Shown here piece after piece: positions 45,611 through 55,532 of a stretch of DNA of 64,000 nt. This stretch comes from Methanobrevibacter sp. (lineage in GTDB: Archaea > Methanobacteriota > Methanobacteria > Methanobacteriales > Methanobacteriaceae). Location: NCBI GenBank assembly GCA_022775905.1, contig JALFJX010000012.1:54930-118929 (forward strand), written 5' to 3'. Made by a program: the position numbers and the translations under genes. The notes under the pieces were generated by a model. The model was not told where the DNA came from. It made no database searches and saw nothing but the letters and a program-made list of their open reading frames with translations. How positions within the stretch are numbered: the stretch's first letter is position 1; every line of letters begins with the position of its first letter.

Positions 45611-46460
45611 TAAAACAAAAAAGAACACATTAAATCCACTTTCAAAAATGAATTTAAGAACAAAAACATTATTAACTATCGGATTAACACTTTTCCTTTT
45701 ATTACTAGTGGTAATTTGCAGTTTATTTATTAATTCAACTGACATTACAACTAACTTCAGCATTATGAACAGTCCACCATCATTCGAACATTTATTTGGA
45801 ACTGATTGGATGGGTAGAGACATGTTTACTCGTACTTTAAAAGGATTAGGATTAAGTGTACAGATTGGTGCCGGAGCTTCAATATTAAGTAGTTTAATTG
45901 CTATTGGAATGGCATTTTTAGGTAGTTTAAATAAATATTTAGACTCATTCATGTCTTGGTTAATAGATTTATTCCTATCCGTACCACATATCTTATTAAT
46001 TATTTTAATATCTATTGCACTCGGTGGAGGAGCATTTGGTGTTACAATAGGAGTGGCAGTAACTCATTGGACAAGCCTTGCAAGAATTTTAAGAGCAGAG
46101 ATTAAACAAATCAAAACTTCAGACTATGTTAAATTATCTGAAAGATTTGGAAAATCAAAAATATGGATTGCAAGAAAACACATTCTACCTTTAGTAATTA
46201 CACAAATCATTGTTGGAACAATTTTGATTTTCCCACATGCAATCATGCATGAAGCAAGTGTAACATTCTTAGGTTTTGGATTATCCCCACACGAACCAGC
46301 AATCGGTATTATTTTATCAGAATCAATGAAATATCTTGCAACAGGTAACTGGTGGTTAGCATTATTCCCAGGATTATCATTATTGATATTAGTATTATTA
46401 TTTGATATCGCTGGAGAAAATATTAAGAAAATACTTGATCCTACAAGTGCAAATGAATAA
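45603..46460 (+). CDS. nikC: Nickel/peptide ABC transporter permease (NikC/DppC type)
   Basis: A 285-residue second permease subunit: an N-terminal helix ([21 protein letters not shown]), FGTDWMGRDMFTRTLKGLGLS (the conserved NikC/DppC entry), about five further helices, and the EAA loop YVKLSERFGKSKIWIARKH. ATG 45603 has AAGGTGA five bases upstream; ATG 45600 and GTG 45594 are alternatives. It overlaps nikB by 8 bp. Confidence 0.85.
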   Translation: MVNKTKKNTLNPLSKMNLRTKTLLTIGLTLFLLLLVVICSLFINSTDITTNFSIMNSPPSFEHLFGTDWMGRDMFTRTLKGLGLSVQIGAGASILSSLIAIGMAFLGSLNKYLDSFMSWLIDLFLSVPHILLIILISIALGGGAFGVTIGVAVTHWTSLARILRAEIKQIKTSDYVKLSERFGKSKIWIARKHILPLVITQIIVGTILIFPHAIMHEASVTFLGFGLSPHEPAIGIILSESMKYLATGNWWLALFPGLSLLILVLLFDIAGENIKKILDPTSANE

Positions 46461-46469
46461 GGTGATAAT

Positions 46470-47429
46470 ATGGAGAAATTATTAGACGTGAAAAATGTTT
46501 CAATTTCATTCATTCAATATACCCAAGGTTTGAATCAAAGAGATTTGAAAGTTATCACCGATTTGACTTTAGATATATCTGAAGGAGAAATTTTAGCAAT
46601 TTTAGGTTCAAGTGGATCAGGTAAAAGTTTACTTGCACATGCAATATTTGGAATACTACCTGAAAATGCAAATTTAAATGGGATAATCAAATACCAAGGA
46701 AAAGAACTATCCCAGAAAGATAAAGAAGAAATACGTGGAAGAGAAATTGCACTTATCCCACAATCAGTGAACTTCTTAGATCCATTAATGAAAATTTCAG
46801 AACAAGCAATTGGACAAACTGAAACAGAAGAAGAAAAAAAAGAAAAGAAACAAAAACAAAGAGCAATCTTTGAACATTATAATCTTGGTCCCGAAGTAGA
46901 TGATATGTATCCATTCCAACTTTCCGGAGGAATGGCCAGAAGAGTGCTCGTATCAACTGCATTACTATCCAATCCAAAATTAGTAGTGGCGGATGAACCA
47001 ACACCTGGACTTGACCAAAATACAGTCAAAGAAACCCTTAATCACTTCAAACACATGAAAGAAGATGGAATTGGAGTGCTTTTAATTACACACGACATTC
47101 ATGCAGCATTAGAAGTAGCCGATAGAATCGGAATTTTCTATTCTGGATATGTAATTGAAATTGCTAAAAAAGAAGACTTTTCAGGAGATGGGGAAAACCT
47201 CTTACACCCATACACAAAAGCATTATACAAAGCATTGCCTGCAAATGGATTTAACCTAATTAGAGGACATCAACCATTGCATGGAGAAATTCCTGTAGGA
47301 TGTCCATACTACGACAGATGTGAAATGCGTATGGAAAAATGTAGGAAAGAAAGACCAGAATTAATTGACCTCGGAAATAAAAAAGTCAGATGTTTTAAAT
47401 ATGAAGGAGGTATTGAAGATGGAACTTAA
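46470..47429 (+). CDS. nikD: Nickel/peptide ABC transporter ATPase (NikD/DppD type)
   Basis: A 319-residue ATPase: Walker A GSSGSGKSLL, Q-loop LIPQSVNFLDP, signature LSGGMARRVLVS, Walker B LVVADEPTPGLD and an H-loop LLITHDI. The C-terminus carries the oligopeptide/dipeptide-type extension with four cysteines (GCPYYDRCEMRMEKC and VRCFKYEGG). GGTGATAAT precedes the ATG. Its end overlaps nikE by 11 bp. Confidence 0.85.
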   Translation: MEKLLDVKNVSISFIQYTQGLNQRDLKVITDLTLDISEGEILAILGSSGSGKSLLAHAIFGILPENANLNGIIKYQGKELSQKDKEEIRGREIALIPQSVNFLDPLMKISEQAIGQTETEEEKKEKKQKQRAIFEHYNLGPEVDDMYPFQLSGGMARRVLVSTALLSNPKLVVADEPTPGLDQNTVKETLNHFKHMKEDGIGVLLITHDIHAALEVADRIGIFYSGYVIEIAKKEDFSGDGENLLHPYTKALYKALPANGFNLIRGHQPLHGEIPVGCPYYDRCEMRMEKCRKERPELIDLGNKKVRCFKYEGGIEDGT

Positions 47430-48033
47430 AGGAAGCAATATTTCATATAAATACCCTTCAACTAACAAATACATATTAAAAGATATTGACATATGCATAG
47501 ACAACTCAAAAATCACTGCTTTAGTTGGAGACAGTGGTAGTGGAAAGTCAACATTATGCAAAATACTTTCTGGATATGTGCAAAAATTTGAAGGTAATGT
47601 CACATTAGATGGTAAGGAATTACCTAAAAATGAATTCTGTCCAGTTCAATTGATTTACCAACATCCTGAAAAAGTAATGAATCCAAAATGGAAAATGACA
47701 AATATTCTAGAAGAATCATGGATGCCTAATGATGAATTATTAAGAGAATTCGGTATCCAAAAATCCTGGTTTACAAGGTTTCCTCAAGAATTGTCTGGAG
47801 GAGAACTTCAAAGATTTTCCGTTCTAAGGTCACTAAACCCAAAAACACAATTTTTAATAGCTGATGAAATGACAACAATGCTTGATGCAATAACACAAGT
47901 ACAAATCATAACTTCAGTTATTGATATTGTCAAAAAAAGAAAAATGGGAATGCTGCTCGTAAGTCACGACATACCCCTTGTAGAAGAAATCTGTGATGAA
48001 ATAATTTATCTAAAAGATATTAATGGCATCTAG
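47419..48033 (+). CDS. nikE: Nickel/peptide ABC transporter ATPase (NikE/DppF type)
   Basis: A short ATPase of 204 residues: Walker A GDSGSGKSTL, signature LSGGELQRFSVLRSL, Walker B FLIADEMTTMLDA and H-loop LLVSHDIPLVEE. The Walker B Glu is present but followed by M rather than the usual P. It lacks the C-terminal extension of NikD. ATG 47419 is chosen because AAGGAGG lies just upstream; the longer frame would start inside nikD. It ends the operon and overlaps the convergent MATE gene by 4 bp. Confidence 0.8.
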   Translation: MELKGSNISYKYPSTNKYILKDIDICIDNSKITALVGDSGSGKSTLCKILSGYVQKFEGNVTLDGKELPKNEFCPVQLIYQHPEKVMNPKWKMTNILEESWMPNDELLREFGIQKSWFTRFPQELSGGELQRFSVLRSLNPKTQFLIADEMTTMLDAITQVQIITSVIDIVKKRKMGMLLVSHDIPLVEEICDEIIYLKDINGI

Positions 48034-49400
48034 CCTTTAATATCTATTAATTTTTTAATTAAATAATCTGCCCAGACCATAGTCAGATTATTTGAAACAA
48101 TTTCACCTAAAACAATTCCCATCCAAGCTCCCCATACACCATAACCCAATACGACACCAAACAATACTGCAAAGAAAATTGTAAAACCTGTTTCTCTTAT
48201 TATTGTCTGAAACATGGCAGTGATTCCTTTTCCAACACCCTGGAAAACATAAGTTGATGGAACACCAACACCCATTGTCGGATAATAAATTACAATCCAT
48301 GCCAGGAATGCTGTAAGCTCTGGAGCAATCCTTACACTGCTTCCAGAAGAAGTGAATACCGATGCAATATCTCCTGCAAATACATTAGTCAAAATAGCTA
48401 CAGCAATTCCAAGAACAATTGAAACCTTCATTGCATATCTATGAGCTATTTTGATATTCATATAGTTACGAGCACCATAGTTTGCAGCAATAACGCTGAT
48501 TAAAGCTGTTCCAATAGCAAGTATAGGTGTTGTTCCAATAATCACGATTCTCCAGCCTGTTGAGTAGACAGCAACTGAATCAGTTGAACCTACAAAAGTC
48601 AATAATGCTGAGAAAACCGCTGCAAAGAAAGCATTGTTTAAAAGCTGAATACTTGCAGGAATTCCAACTTTAACCACATCAAATGAAATATCCCCTTTAA
48701 AATCAAAATTGGATAAATTAGGTTTAATATAAGTGTCCTTTTTAGCATAAAACCAATATAATAAAATTAAGATTACAAATATTGATGAAATGATTGTTGC
48801 AATAGCTGCTCCCCTAACACCTAAATTCAAAGTATAAATGAAAATAGGATCCAAAATCATATTTAATATTGCAGAAGCAATCATTGCATACATAGGACGA
48901 GTAGTATCACCTTCACCTCTGAAAATACCATATAATGCATTGGAAAATATAATGAAAATTGATCCTAAAAGGATTATCACACCATAATCAGTAGCATAAC
49001 CAATAGTTTGACCTGCACCCATCACATTCAAAATAGGATTTAGGAAAATCAATGCCAAAACAGTTATAATCAATGAAACAATAACATCGATAAAGATTGA
49101 ATGAACAGAAGCATTATCCGCTTTTTTCTTATTATCTTCACCCAAATATTTTGATATTGCAAAAGCAGCACCAGAACCTAATCCATTTCCAAATCCTACT
49201 AAAATCATAAATATTGGTGTGAAAAATCCAACACCCGCAAGTGCATCAGCCCCAAGACCAGATACCCATGCAGCATCAATCAAATTGTAAAAACTGGTAA
49301 TAAGCAATGAAATAATCAAAGGTATAGACATTTTTATTAATGCTTTTTTAGGGTCTTGAAGCATTATATCTACACTATTTACTAAATCATTACTTAACAT
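48030..49400 (-). CDS. MATE family efflux transporter
   Basis: A 456-residue exporter with twelve hydrophobic helices. MATE features include an N-terminal PLIISLLITSFYNLIDAAWVSGLG and VGFGNGLGSGAAFAIS, the internal repeat at GTALISVIAANYGARNYMN, and FRGEGDTTRPMYAMIASAILNMILDPIFIYT, quoted by ends. It exports cationic drugs or metabolites using Na+ or H+. It is a single gene converging on nikE. Confidence 0.88.
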   Translation of the reverse strand: MLSNDLVNSVDIMLQDPKKALIKMSIPLIISLLITSFYNLIDAAWVSGLGADALAGVGFFTPIFMILVGFGNGLGSGAAFAISKYLGEDNKKKADNASVHSIFIDVIVSLIITVLALIFLNPILNVMGAGQTIGYATDYGVIILLGSIFIIFSNALYGIFRGEGDTTRPMYAMIASAILNMILDPIFIYTLNLGVRGAAIATIISSIFVILILLYWFYAKKDTYIKPNLSNFDFKGDISFDVVKVGIPASIQLLNNAFFAAVFSALLTFVGSTDSVAVYSTGWRIVIIGTTPILAIGTALISVIAANYGARNYMNIKIAHRYAMKVSIVLGIAVAILTNVFAGDIASVFTSSGSSVRIAPELTAFLAWIVIYYPTMGVGVPSTYVFQGVGKGITAMFQTIIRETGFTIFFAVLFGVVLGYGVWGAWMGIVLGEIVSNNLTMVWADYLIKKLIDIKG

Positions 49401-49500
49401 AACTAAATATTAAATGTTAATAAAATATAAAATTATTTATTTAAAAATTTCCTAATTGTTCAATTTGTGACAATCAAAAATAAAAAAAAGAAAAATATAA

Positions 49501-51861
49501 TTAGAATAGTGGATCTTTCACCATTCCAATTCTAAATGAGTTTAGAATAACAAGTATTGTTAATCCCAAGTCTCCAAAACCTACAGACATCATCAATGTG
49601 ATAATACCTAAAATCGCAAGTATTACACACAATAATTTAACTGCAATAGCTACAGTGATGTTCTGTTTAATGATTCCCATTGTTTTGTGAGACAATGAAA
49701 ATAAATATGGGAGTTTTGAGATATCATCCTGCATCAATGCAACATCAGCTGTTTCAATAGCTACATCAGAACCTGCAGCACCCATCGCAATACCAATATT
49801 TGCACGTGCCAACGCAGGTGCATCATTGATACCATCACCAACCATAGCAACATCACCAAACTTGTTTCTGATTGTATCAAGGATATTTAACTTGTTTTCC
49901 GGCATCAAATTAGAATACACGTAGTCAATTCCAATTTCATCAGCCACACTTTTAGCAGCAATCTTATTGTCTCCAGTAAGCATTACAGTTTGAACACCTT
50001 GCTCTTTTAAATCAGCAATTACTTCAGAAGCGTTTTCTCTGATTTTATCTGATACTGTAATAATAGCCAATACCTTTTCAGCATTACCTACAAATATTAT
50101 TGTTTTACCTTCAGCAGAGAATTTGTTAATCTCATCTCTTGAAATATCAAATGAACTACCCTCAATTAAAGCTTCATTAGCTGCATAGAACTGTTTTCCA
50201 TTGATACTTGCAACAATACCTTTACCTGGAACATTTTTAAATTCTTCAATTTCTTCAAATGAGATATTATTCTCTAAAGCATAGTTTACAATAGCCTGTG
50301 CAATTGGGTGTGAAGATTGATTTTCCAAAGATCCTGCAATTTTTACAATTTCATCTTTTGAATATTTTTCATCCAATACTTCAACTTCGCTTAAAACCAA
50401 TTTACCCTCAGTCAAAGTACCAGTTTTATCAAAGATTACTGCTTTTACACCACGCATTTCTTCAACATATGTACTTCCCTTAATCAATACACCATTTTTA
50501 GTAGCAGAAGTAATAGCAGATACCATACCTACAGGTGTTGATATTAAAAATGCACACGGACAAGAAATTACTAGTAATGAAAGCGCCTTATAAACCCAAT
50601 CAATCAAGTTTTGACCAAATAACAATGGTGGAATAAATGCAACACATGCCGCTGCAACCATCATGACTGGAGTATAATATTTAGCAACTTTTTCAACTAA
50701 AGACTCAGTTTCAGACCTGTTGAGTTGAGATCTTTTAACCAATGTGACAATTTTTGATATTACAGAATCTTTAGCTTTTTTAGTTACAACAATTTCTAAG
50801 TATCCATCTTCATTGACAGTACCAGAGAATACCTCATCACCAACTTCCTTTAAAATCGGAACACTTTCCCCAGTAATGGAAGCCTGGTTGATTGATGATG
50901 AACCCAAAACAACTTCACCATCCAAAGGAACTTTATCTCCAGGTTTTACAATGACAATCTCACCTATTTCAACATCATCAACATTTCTTAACTCTTCTGA
51001 ATCATTTACTTTAACTCTTGCAGTTTCAGGAGCAATTTCAACCAAAGATTTGATTGAACGTTTAGCACGATGTTCAGCATAGTCTTCCAAGAATTCTGCA
51101 ATATAATATAAGAATGTTACAGCAGCACCTTCTTCAGGATGTCCAATGATGAATGAAGCTACACATGCAATACACATCAACATTGCTGGACCAATAGTAT
51201 GTCTTTTAACTAATGAATTGTATGCCAAAATAGCTATCTCATAACCTGCAATCAAAGCACCAATCATAAAAATTATTGTGGTTAATGTTGGATTAAATGA
51301 CATCCATTCAAGGATATGGCCTGCAGCAAAACATATACCACTTGCAACAATAATTTGAATTGGCCTATTAGTAATTAATGGCTTTCCTTCAGCAAGCAAT
51401 TCACCATCATGATGATGTTCATGTCCAGAATCATCATCAGCACAATCAGGACAACCACAAAGACTTATATCAATATCATCGTGATCATGGTCATGACACC
51501 CGCAGTCCTCATCAGAACAAGAATCCGCTTCATGATGCTCATGATCATCGTGACTATGAGAATGCCCATGCTCATGATGATGCTCATGTCCATTGTGACT
51601 ATGATCATGATCATCTGCACAATCAGGACAACCACAAAGACTTATATCAACATCTTCATCATAATCTATTTCTTCTCTATGGTCATGAATGCTTAAATCT
51701 GTATTTTTCTGATAATCTCTTAATAACTGTTTATCATAGTGATTGGAATCTTTACATTGAATTTCATCACAATTTGGATCAAAACAGATGTAATTGTAAT
51801 GTTCTGGATTGCGGCAATTTTCTTCCTCACAATCAGCATCATAACATCTATTATCCACCAT
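49501..51861 (-). CDS. Zn/Cd-type heavy-metal P1B-ATPase with His/Cys-rich N-terminus
   Basis: A 786-residue metal-exporting ATPase. Residues 1-45 hold Cys/His clusters (YDADCEEENCRNPEHYNYI and FDPNCDEIQCKDSNHY, two related units). Residues about 70-145 are a His/Asp stretch flanked by two copies of DISLCGCPDCADD. Then come transmembrane helices, the actuator GESVPIL, the CPC membrane motif ISCPCAFLISTP (Zn/Cd/Pb group), DKTGTLTEG with the phosphorylated Asp, HPIAQAI, and GDGINDAPALA. Metal specificity is inferred from the CPC motif and the adjacent ArsR regulator. Confidence 0.9.
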   Translation of the reverse strand: MVDNRCYDADCEEENCRNPEHYNYICFDPNCDEIQCKDSNHYDKQLLRDYQKNTDLSIHDHREEIDYDEDVDISLCGCPDCADDHDHSHNGHEHHHEHGHSHSHDDHEHHEADSCSDEDCGCHDHDHDDIDISLCGCPDCADDDSGHEHHHDGELLAEGKPLITNRPIQIIVASGICFAAGHILEWMSFNPTLTTIIFMIGALIAGYEIAILAYNSLVKRHTIGPAMLMCIACVASFIIGHPEEGAAVTFLYYIAEFLEDYAEHRAKRSIKSLVEIAPETARVKVNDSEELRNVDDVEIGEIVIVKPGDKVPLDGEVVLGSSSINQASITGESVPILKEVGDEVFSGTVNEDGYLEIVVTKKAKDSVISKIVTLVKRSQLNRSETESLVEKVAKYYTPVMMVAAACVAFIPPLLFGQNLIDWVYKALSLLVISCPCAFLISTPVGMVSAITSATKNGVLIKGSTYVEEMRGVKAVIFDKTGTLTEGKLVLSEVEVLDEKYSKDEIVKIAGSLENQSSHPIAQAIVNYALENNISFEEIEEFKNVPGKGIVASINGKQFYAANEALIEGSSFDISRDEINKFSAEGKTIIFVGNAEKVLAIITVSDKIRENASEVIADLKEQGVQTVMLTGDNKIAAKSVADEIGIDYVYSNLMPENKLNILDTIRNKFGDVAMVGDGINDAPALARANIGIAMGAAGSDVAIETADVALMQDDISKLPYLFSLSHKTMGIIKQNITVAIAVKLLCVILAILGIITLMMSVGFGDLGLTILVILNSFRIGMVKDPLF

Positions 51862-51879
51862 AGTATCACCAATTAAAAA

Positions 51880-52254
51880 TTATTCTAATATATGTTCTAA
51901 ACCTACTTTGTAAATCATTTCGATATGAAGATCTGTAAGAGAATATCTTGCCATTTTACCTTCTTTTTGGTATTTGACAATATTATTTGCACGCAATATT
52001 CTTAATTGATTTGAAACAGTTGTTTGATTCAAATCAAGTGCTTCACATATATCGCAAACACATAAATCTTCAATACTAAGTAGGGAAATAATTTTTAATC
52101 TTGTTGGGTTTCCAAATATTTTAAAAAATTCTGATAATTCATTAAATTCATTTTCATCAGGAATACGTTCTTTTACACGGCAAACGACATCATCATGAGA
52201 GTTGAATACTTCACACATATCATCATTTTTATTTTCAAGATTATTATTTTCCAT
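51880..52254 (-). CDS. ArsR/SmtB-family metal-responsive repressor
   Basis: A 124-residue winged-helix repressor. The core is FKIFGNPTRLKIISLLS, then LCVCDICEALDLNQTTVSNQLRIL (recognition helix TTVSNQL), and a wing KEGKMARYSL. The LCVCD sequence is the ArsR alpha-3 Cys pair that binds soft metals. An N-terminal tail with Cys (DDMCEVFNSHDDVVC) could add ligands, as in CadC. ATG 52254 is used. It is 18 bp upstream of the ATPase gene on the same strand, so it should autoregulate the operon through the palindromes just upstream. Confidence 0.88.
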   Translation of the reverse strand: MENNNLENKNDDMCEVFNSHDDVVCRVKERIPDENEFNELSEFFKIFGNPTRLKIISLLSIEDLCVCDICEALDLNQTTVSNQLRILRANNIVKYQKEGKMARYSLTDLHIEMIYKVGLEHILE

Positions 52255-52279
52255 AGTTATCACACATATTATATATTTA

Positions 52280-52335
52280 CATATTATGATATGTTTATGT
52301 ATTTAAATGTTGTCATATCATGATATTGTGATATG
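52280..52335. promoter_or_regulatory. Palindromic operators upstream of the ArsR/ATPase operon
   Basis: Three related near-palindromes lie 26-81 bp before the regulator ATG: CATATTATGATATG (52280-52293), CATATCATGATATT (52314-52327, with perfect core 52315-52326) and GATATTGTGATATG (52322-52335, overlapping the second). The layout fits binding sites of the adjacent ArsR-type protein. Confidence 0.6.
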
Positions 52336-52510
52336 TTTTTGAAAATTATTCAAAAAACAAAATTTCAGACCATATTCAAAATAATAAAAAAGACATAGAT
52401 ATTCTTAAAATATATATAATTTAATTGAAATATAATTTATATAAGATTTATTTTTAAACTTATCTTAAAAATAAATATACTAAATTTAAGTTTAGGTTCG
52501 TGAATTAAAA

Positions 52511-53230
52511 ATGAAAAGAAGCAAAAAACTAATAATTGCAATCCTTCTTGTAATTCTTTTAGGATTAATAGCTTTTATTGCAGGTACATTATTTATGACA
52601 CCTGATTTATCCCATGAAAGCAAAAACATATTAGTATTAGCATCTGACAAATACGAGCAATCCAATGGTGGAGTAGACATGGCATTCATGGTTCACTTAG
52701 AGAACGGTTCTCTTAAGAATTATACTCCAATCTACCCTGGTGGAATGAGTCACCCTACAAAGTCAGCACCTGGAGACCTTCAAGGTGCAATGATGCTTCA
52801 CGACTGCCTATGGAATGGACTAAGTGAAGGCATGCAAAATGCAAAAGAAATTGTAGAAGCTCGTACAGGAATGCATGCTGATGCAGTAATTGTTGTTTAT
52901 GATGAGAGTATGGACAACATTATCAATTCAATTAGCCCACTTGAAGTAAATGGTGTTACATATGATAATTTAACTGCAACATCAATTATTCGTCAAAATG
53001 ATGCTTATAATGGATATGCAGGAAATGATAATGTTCAAGGTAATATGTCCAGAGCTGATGCAGTAATGGTATTGGCTAAAGCACTTGCAAATGCTGCTAA
53101 AGACCCAGTTAAGAAAAGTACCATGGTTCAAACAGCATTGAAAGAATATTCTAACGGAAATATTGTAATGGAACCACAAGGATCATTTACAAAATTACTT
53201 GCAACAAAAGGATTTGAAAGTATAGCATAA
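52511..53230 (+). CDS. Membrane-anchored DUF4012-like protein
   Basis: A 239-residue protein with an N-terminal anchor (residues 5-30, KLIIAILLVILLGLIAFIAG), then an extracytoplasmic domain: KNILVLASDKYEQSNGGVDMAFMVHLENG (ends given) and YPGGMSHPTKSAP. The pattern resembles DUF4012, related to LytR-CpsA-Psr domains. The function in archaea is unknown; surface polymer handling is a guess. It is the only plus-strand gene in this stretch, and a clear hairpin follows the stop. Confidence 0.55.
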   Translation: MKRSKKLIIAILLVILLGLIAFIAGTLFMTPDLSHESKNILVLASDKYEQSNGGVDMAFMVHLENGSLKNYTPIYPGGMSHPTKSAPGDLQGAMMLHDCLWNGLSEGMQNAKEIVEARTGMHADAVIVVYDESMDNIINSISPLEVNGVTYDNLTATSIIRQNDAYNGYAGNDNVQGNMSRADAVMVLAKALANAAKDPVKKSTMVQTALKEYSNGNIVMEPQGSFTKLLATKGFESIA

Positions 53231-53267
53231 TCTTTAAAGAATTTTTATTCTTTAAAGAACTTTTTTT
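53231..53267 (+). terminator. Hairpin plus T-tract terminator
   Basis: A 12-bp perfect stem (53231-53242 with 53247-53258, TTTT loop) followed by AC and seven T residues. It lies directly after the DUF4012-like gene stop and 3 bp before the convergent permease gene. Confidence 0.65.
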
Positions 53268-53269
53268 AT

Positions 53270-55528
53270 TTATTCTACATCTTTTAGAGCTTCAACCATA
53301 TTTAAATCTCTTATTTTATCTGAAAACATTAAATTGACAGCAATAGATATGGCAAATGTTATTCCTGCTGAAAGAAGTATATTTCCCAAAGTCAATGTTG
53401 GAACATAATACAAAGATTCACCTGTAGCATCCAGCATCAATGTCATAAAATAAAAACCAAGAGGAATGCCCAATATAAAACCAATAGCTGTGAATATTAA
53501 ATTCTGAGTTAACAACAACCTTCTTAAGAAATTAGTCTTAAAACCTAAAACCTTTAAAGTTGCAACCTCCCTCTCCATTTCTGTAAATGATAATATCCCC
53601 AAATTATATAAAACCAGAATTGCTAAAAGACTTGCAACAATAAGAACTACATCCACCATCATCATAACAGAAGAAGTCATTTCATTCCAACTTTCTTCCA
53701 TATCTTCCAGTGTTGATACTGATTTAATTGAATTTATATTTTCACCAAATTTTTCAGAAGTTAAAATGCTTGTTGGTGTAAAGTTTAGACCTTCATCTTC
53801 CAAAGTATCTGGAGACATAATCAAACCTTGTGAAACCGGTTCCGCATGAATTTGACCAATCTTCGATTTAACCCATTTATCATTTCCAACAATATGCCAT
53901 TTAATTTTATCTCCAATATCCAAATTTAATTCCTGAGCCAACTTTATTGATATGGAAACATCACCTTCTTCAATATCAATTGGATCTTTATTACTATCCG
54001 TGTAAGATATCAAATCAGTGTTATTTGAAACTAAAAGTACACCCGTGTTCTCCTGGTTGTTGGATTTAATTTCCATAGGCATTTGCATTATAAAACTACC
54101 ATTAGTTCCATTAATTACATAATATAATTCTTCCTGAGATGCATTACTAGAAATCACTAATTTTGATTCAAAATGATTAATGTCATGATATTCCCATGTT
54201 TCCAAATCATTCATACTGTCATTCATACCAAATGCTGCGATTAATAATGCAACACATCCCATTACACCAATAATAGCCATTAATGCACGGAATTTATTTC
54301 TTCTTGCATCTCTCCAATTCCAACGTAAATTAAAACTTAAATGTTTCCAAAGATTTGACTTTTCAAAAAAGCCATTTGAAGATACATTAGGTGCCTTTGG
54401 CCTTATAGTGTTAGCAGGATTTTCTTTTGAAATACTCCTACATGTCAAATAAGTGACAACAACTGAAGAGATTACAAGAGCAGCTGTAACATAAACAAAC
54501 ATCATGTCAAAACCAGGATTCCATGCTGGTAATGTATAACGAGTAGTCATTGATGGATAAAACATTCTAGGAATAATCATTGGTCCTGTGACAAGTCCCA
54601 AAACAGATCCAATCAAAACCGGGACAAAACCATATGATACATAATGCAATATGATTGTAGTATCTTTAAATCCTACAGCCTTCAAAATTCCAATTTGAGT
54701 TCTTTGATATGTCACAATCCTTGTCATTGTTGTTAGAAGTGTTAAAAATGTAATTAAGATGAATAAAATTGGAAAAATATCCCCCATCATCTTATGTTGT
54801 GCCATCTCTTCACTGAATTGCGCCACACTAGACTGATCTTCCTGTTTTGTAAATGATAGATAGCTAATGGAATTGTCAAGTTTTTCCTTAAATGAATCAT
54901 CAGATTGATTGTACTTGACAAGCATCCTATTATACTCAATATCATCAGGATATGCTTTATAAGATAAATATGCAAAACCTACATTCTCAAAATCAGGAGT
55001 TATTGAAGTTGCTGAAGATTCATAAACATATTCAGGCGAATAACCAATACCTCTTATTTCTTTTTCAATAGATTTTCCATTAAATTTGAAAGTAATGTTA
55101 TCCCCAACATTCAAATCTCTTGCATCGGCAAAACGCTTATCCAACCAGACACCAGAATCATCATTTATATCAAATTCTTTACCTTCATGGACTAAAAATT
55201 TTGAAATTCCATTATTTTCAACAAAATGCAACGTTATATCAGGATCATTGTCAAATTCACCAACTGACGAAATTACTGCCTGTCTTTCTGATTGTTCGGA
55301 GAACCCCTTTATCCTATCCAAATCAACATCATCAAAATTAGTTTTGTAAATCCAACCGTCAGCAAGATTTGTTTCATTATAAAAATCTGCACTTGTCTGT
55401 TCCAAACCATAATACTCAGCGCAAATCCCACAATAAGCAAAAATACCTAAAAAAGCCATCATAAATATTGCAATAAATTGAGTTTTATTTATTCTAATAT
55501 CTCTTAACATTTTTTTAGATAATGACAT
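53270..55528 (-). CDS. ABC transporter permease, FtsX/MacB-like (duplicated)
   Basis: A 752-residue permease with two FtsX-type cores, each with a large extracytoplasmic domain. The first half starts INKTQFIAIFMMAFLGIFAYCG and includes TMTRIVTYQRTQIGILKAVGFK; the second has EREVATLKVLGFKTNFLRRLL near the C-terminus. Substrate unknown; the family exports lipids, peptides or macrolides or mechanically couples to outside partners. GGTGAT precedes ATG 55528. Its ATPase lies 4 bp upstream. Confidence 0.85.
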   Translation of the reverse strand: MSLSKKMLRDIRINKTQFIAIFMMAFLGIFAYCGICAEYYGLEQTSADFYNETNLADGWIYKTNFDDVDLDRIKGFSEQSERQAVISSVGEFDNDPDITLHFVENNGISKFLVHEGKEFDINDDSGVWLDKRFADARDLNVGDNITFKFNGKSIEKEIRGIGYSPEYVYESSATSITPDFENVGFAYLSYKAYPDDIEYNRMLVKYNQSDDSFKEKLDNSISYLSFTKQEDQSSVAQFSEEMAQHKMMGDIFPILFILITFLTLLTTMTRIVTYQRTQIGILKAVGFKDTTIILHYVSYGFVPVLIGSVLGLVTGPMIIPRMFYPSMTTRYTLPAWNPGFDMMFVYVTAALVISSVVVTYLTCRSISKENPANTIRPKAPNVSSNGFFEKSNLWKHLSFNLRWNWRDARRNKFRALMAIIGVMGCVALLIAAFGMNDSMNDLETWEYHDINHFESKLVISSNASQEELYYVINGTNGSFIMQMPMEIKSNNQENTGVLLVSNNTDLISYTDSNKDPIDIEEGDVSISIKLAQELNLDIGDKIKWHIVGNDKWVKSKIGQIHAEPVSQGLIMSPDTLEDEGLNFTPTSILTSEKFGENINSIKSVSTLEDMEESWNEMTSSVMMMVDVVLIVASLLAILVLYNLGILSFTEMEREVATLKVLGFKTNFLRRLLLTQNLIFTAIGFILGIPLGFYFMTLMLDATGESLYYVPTLTLGNILLSAGITFAISIAVNLMFSDKIRDLNMVEALKDVE

Positions 55529-55532
55529 GATA

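Noticed and set aside
51378..51863. His-rich plus-strand ORFs opposite the metal ATPase N-terminus
   Set aside because: The His/Met runs arise from the complement of the repetitive GAT/CAT codons of the ATPase tail.
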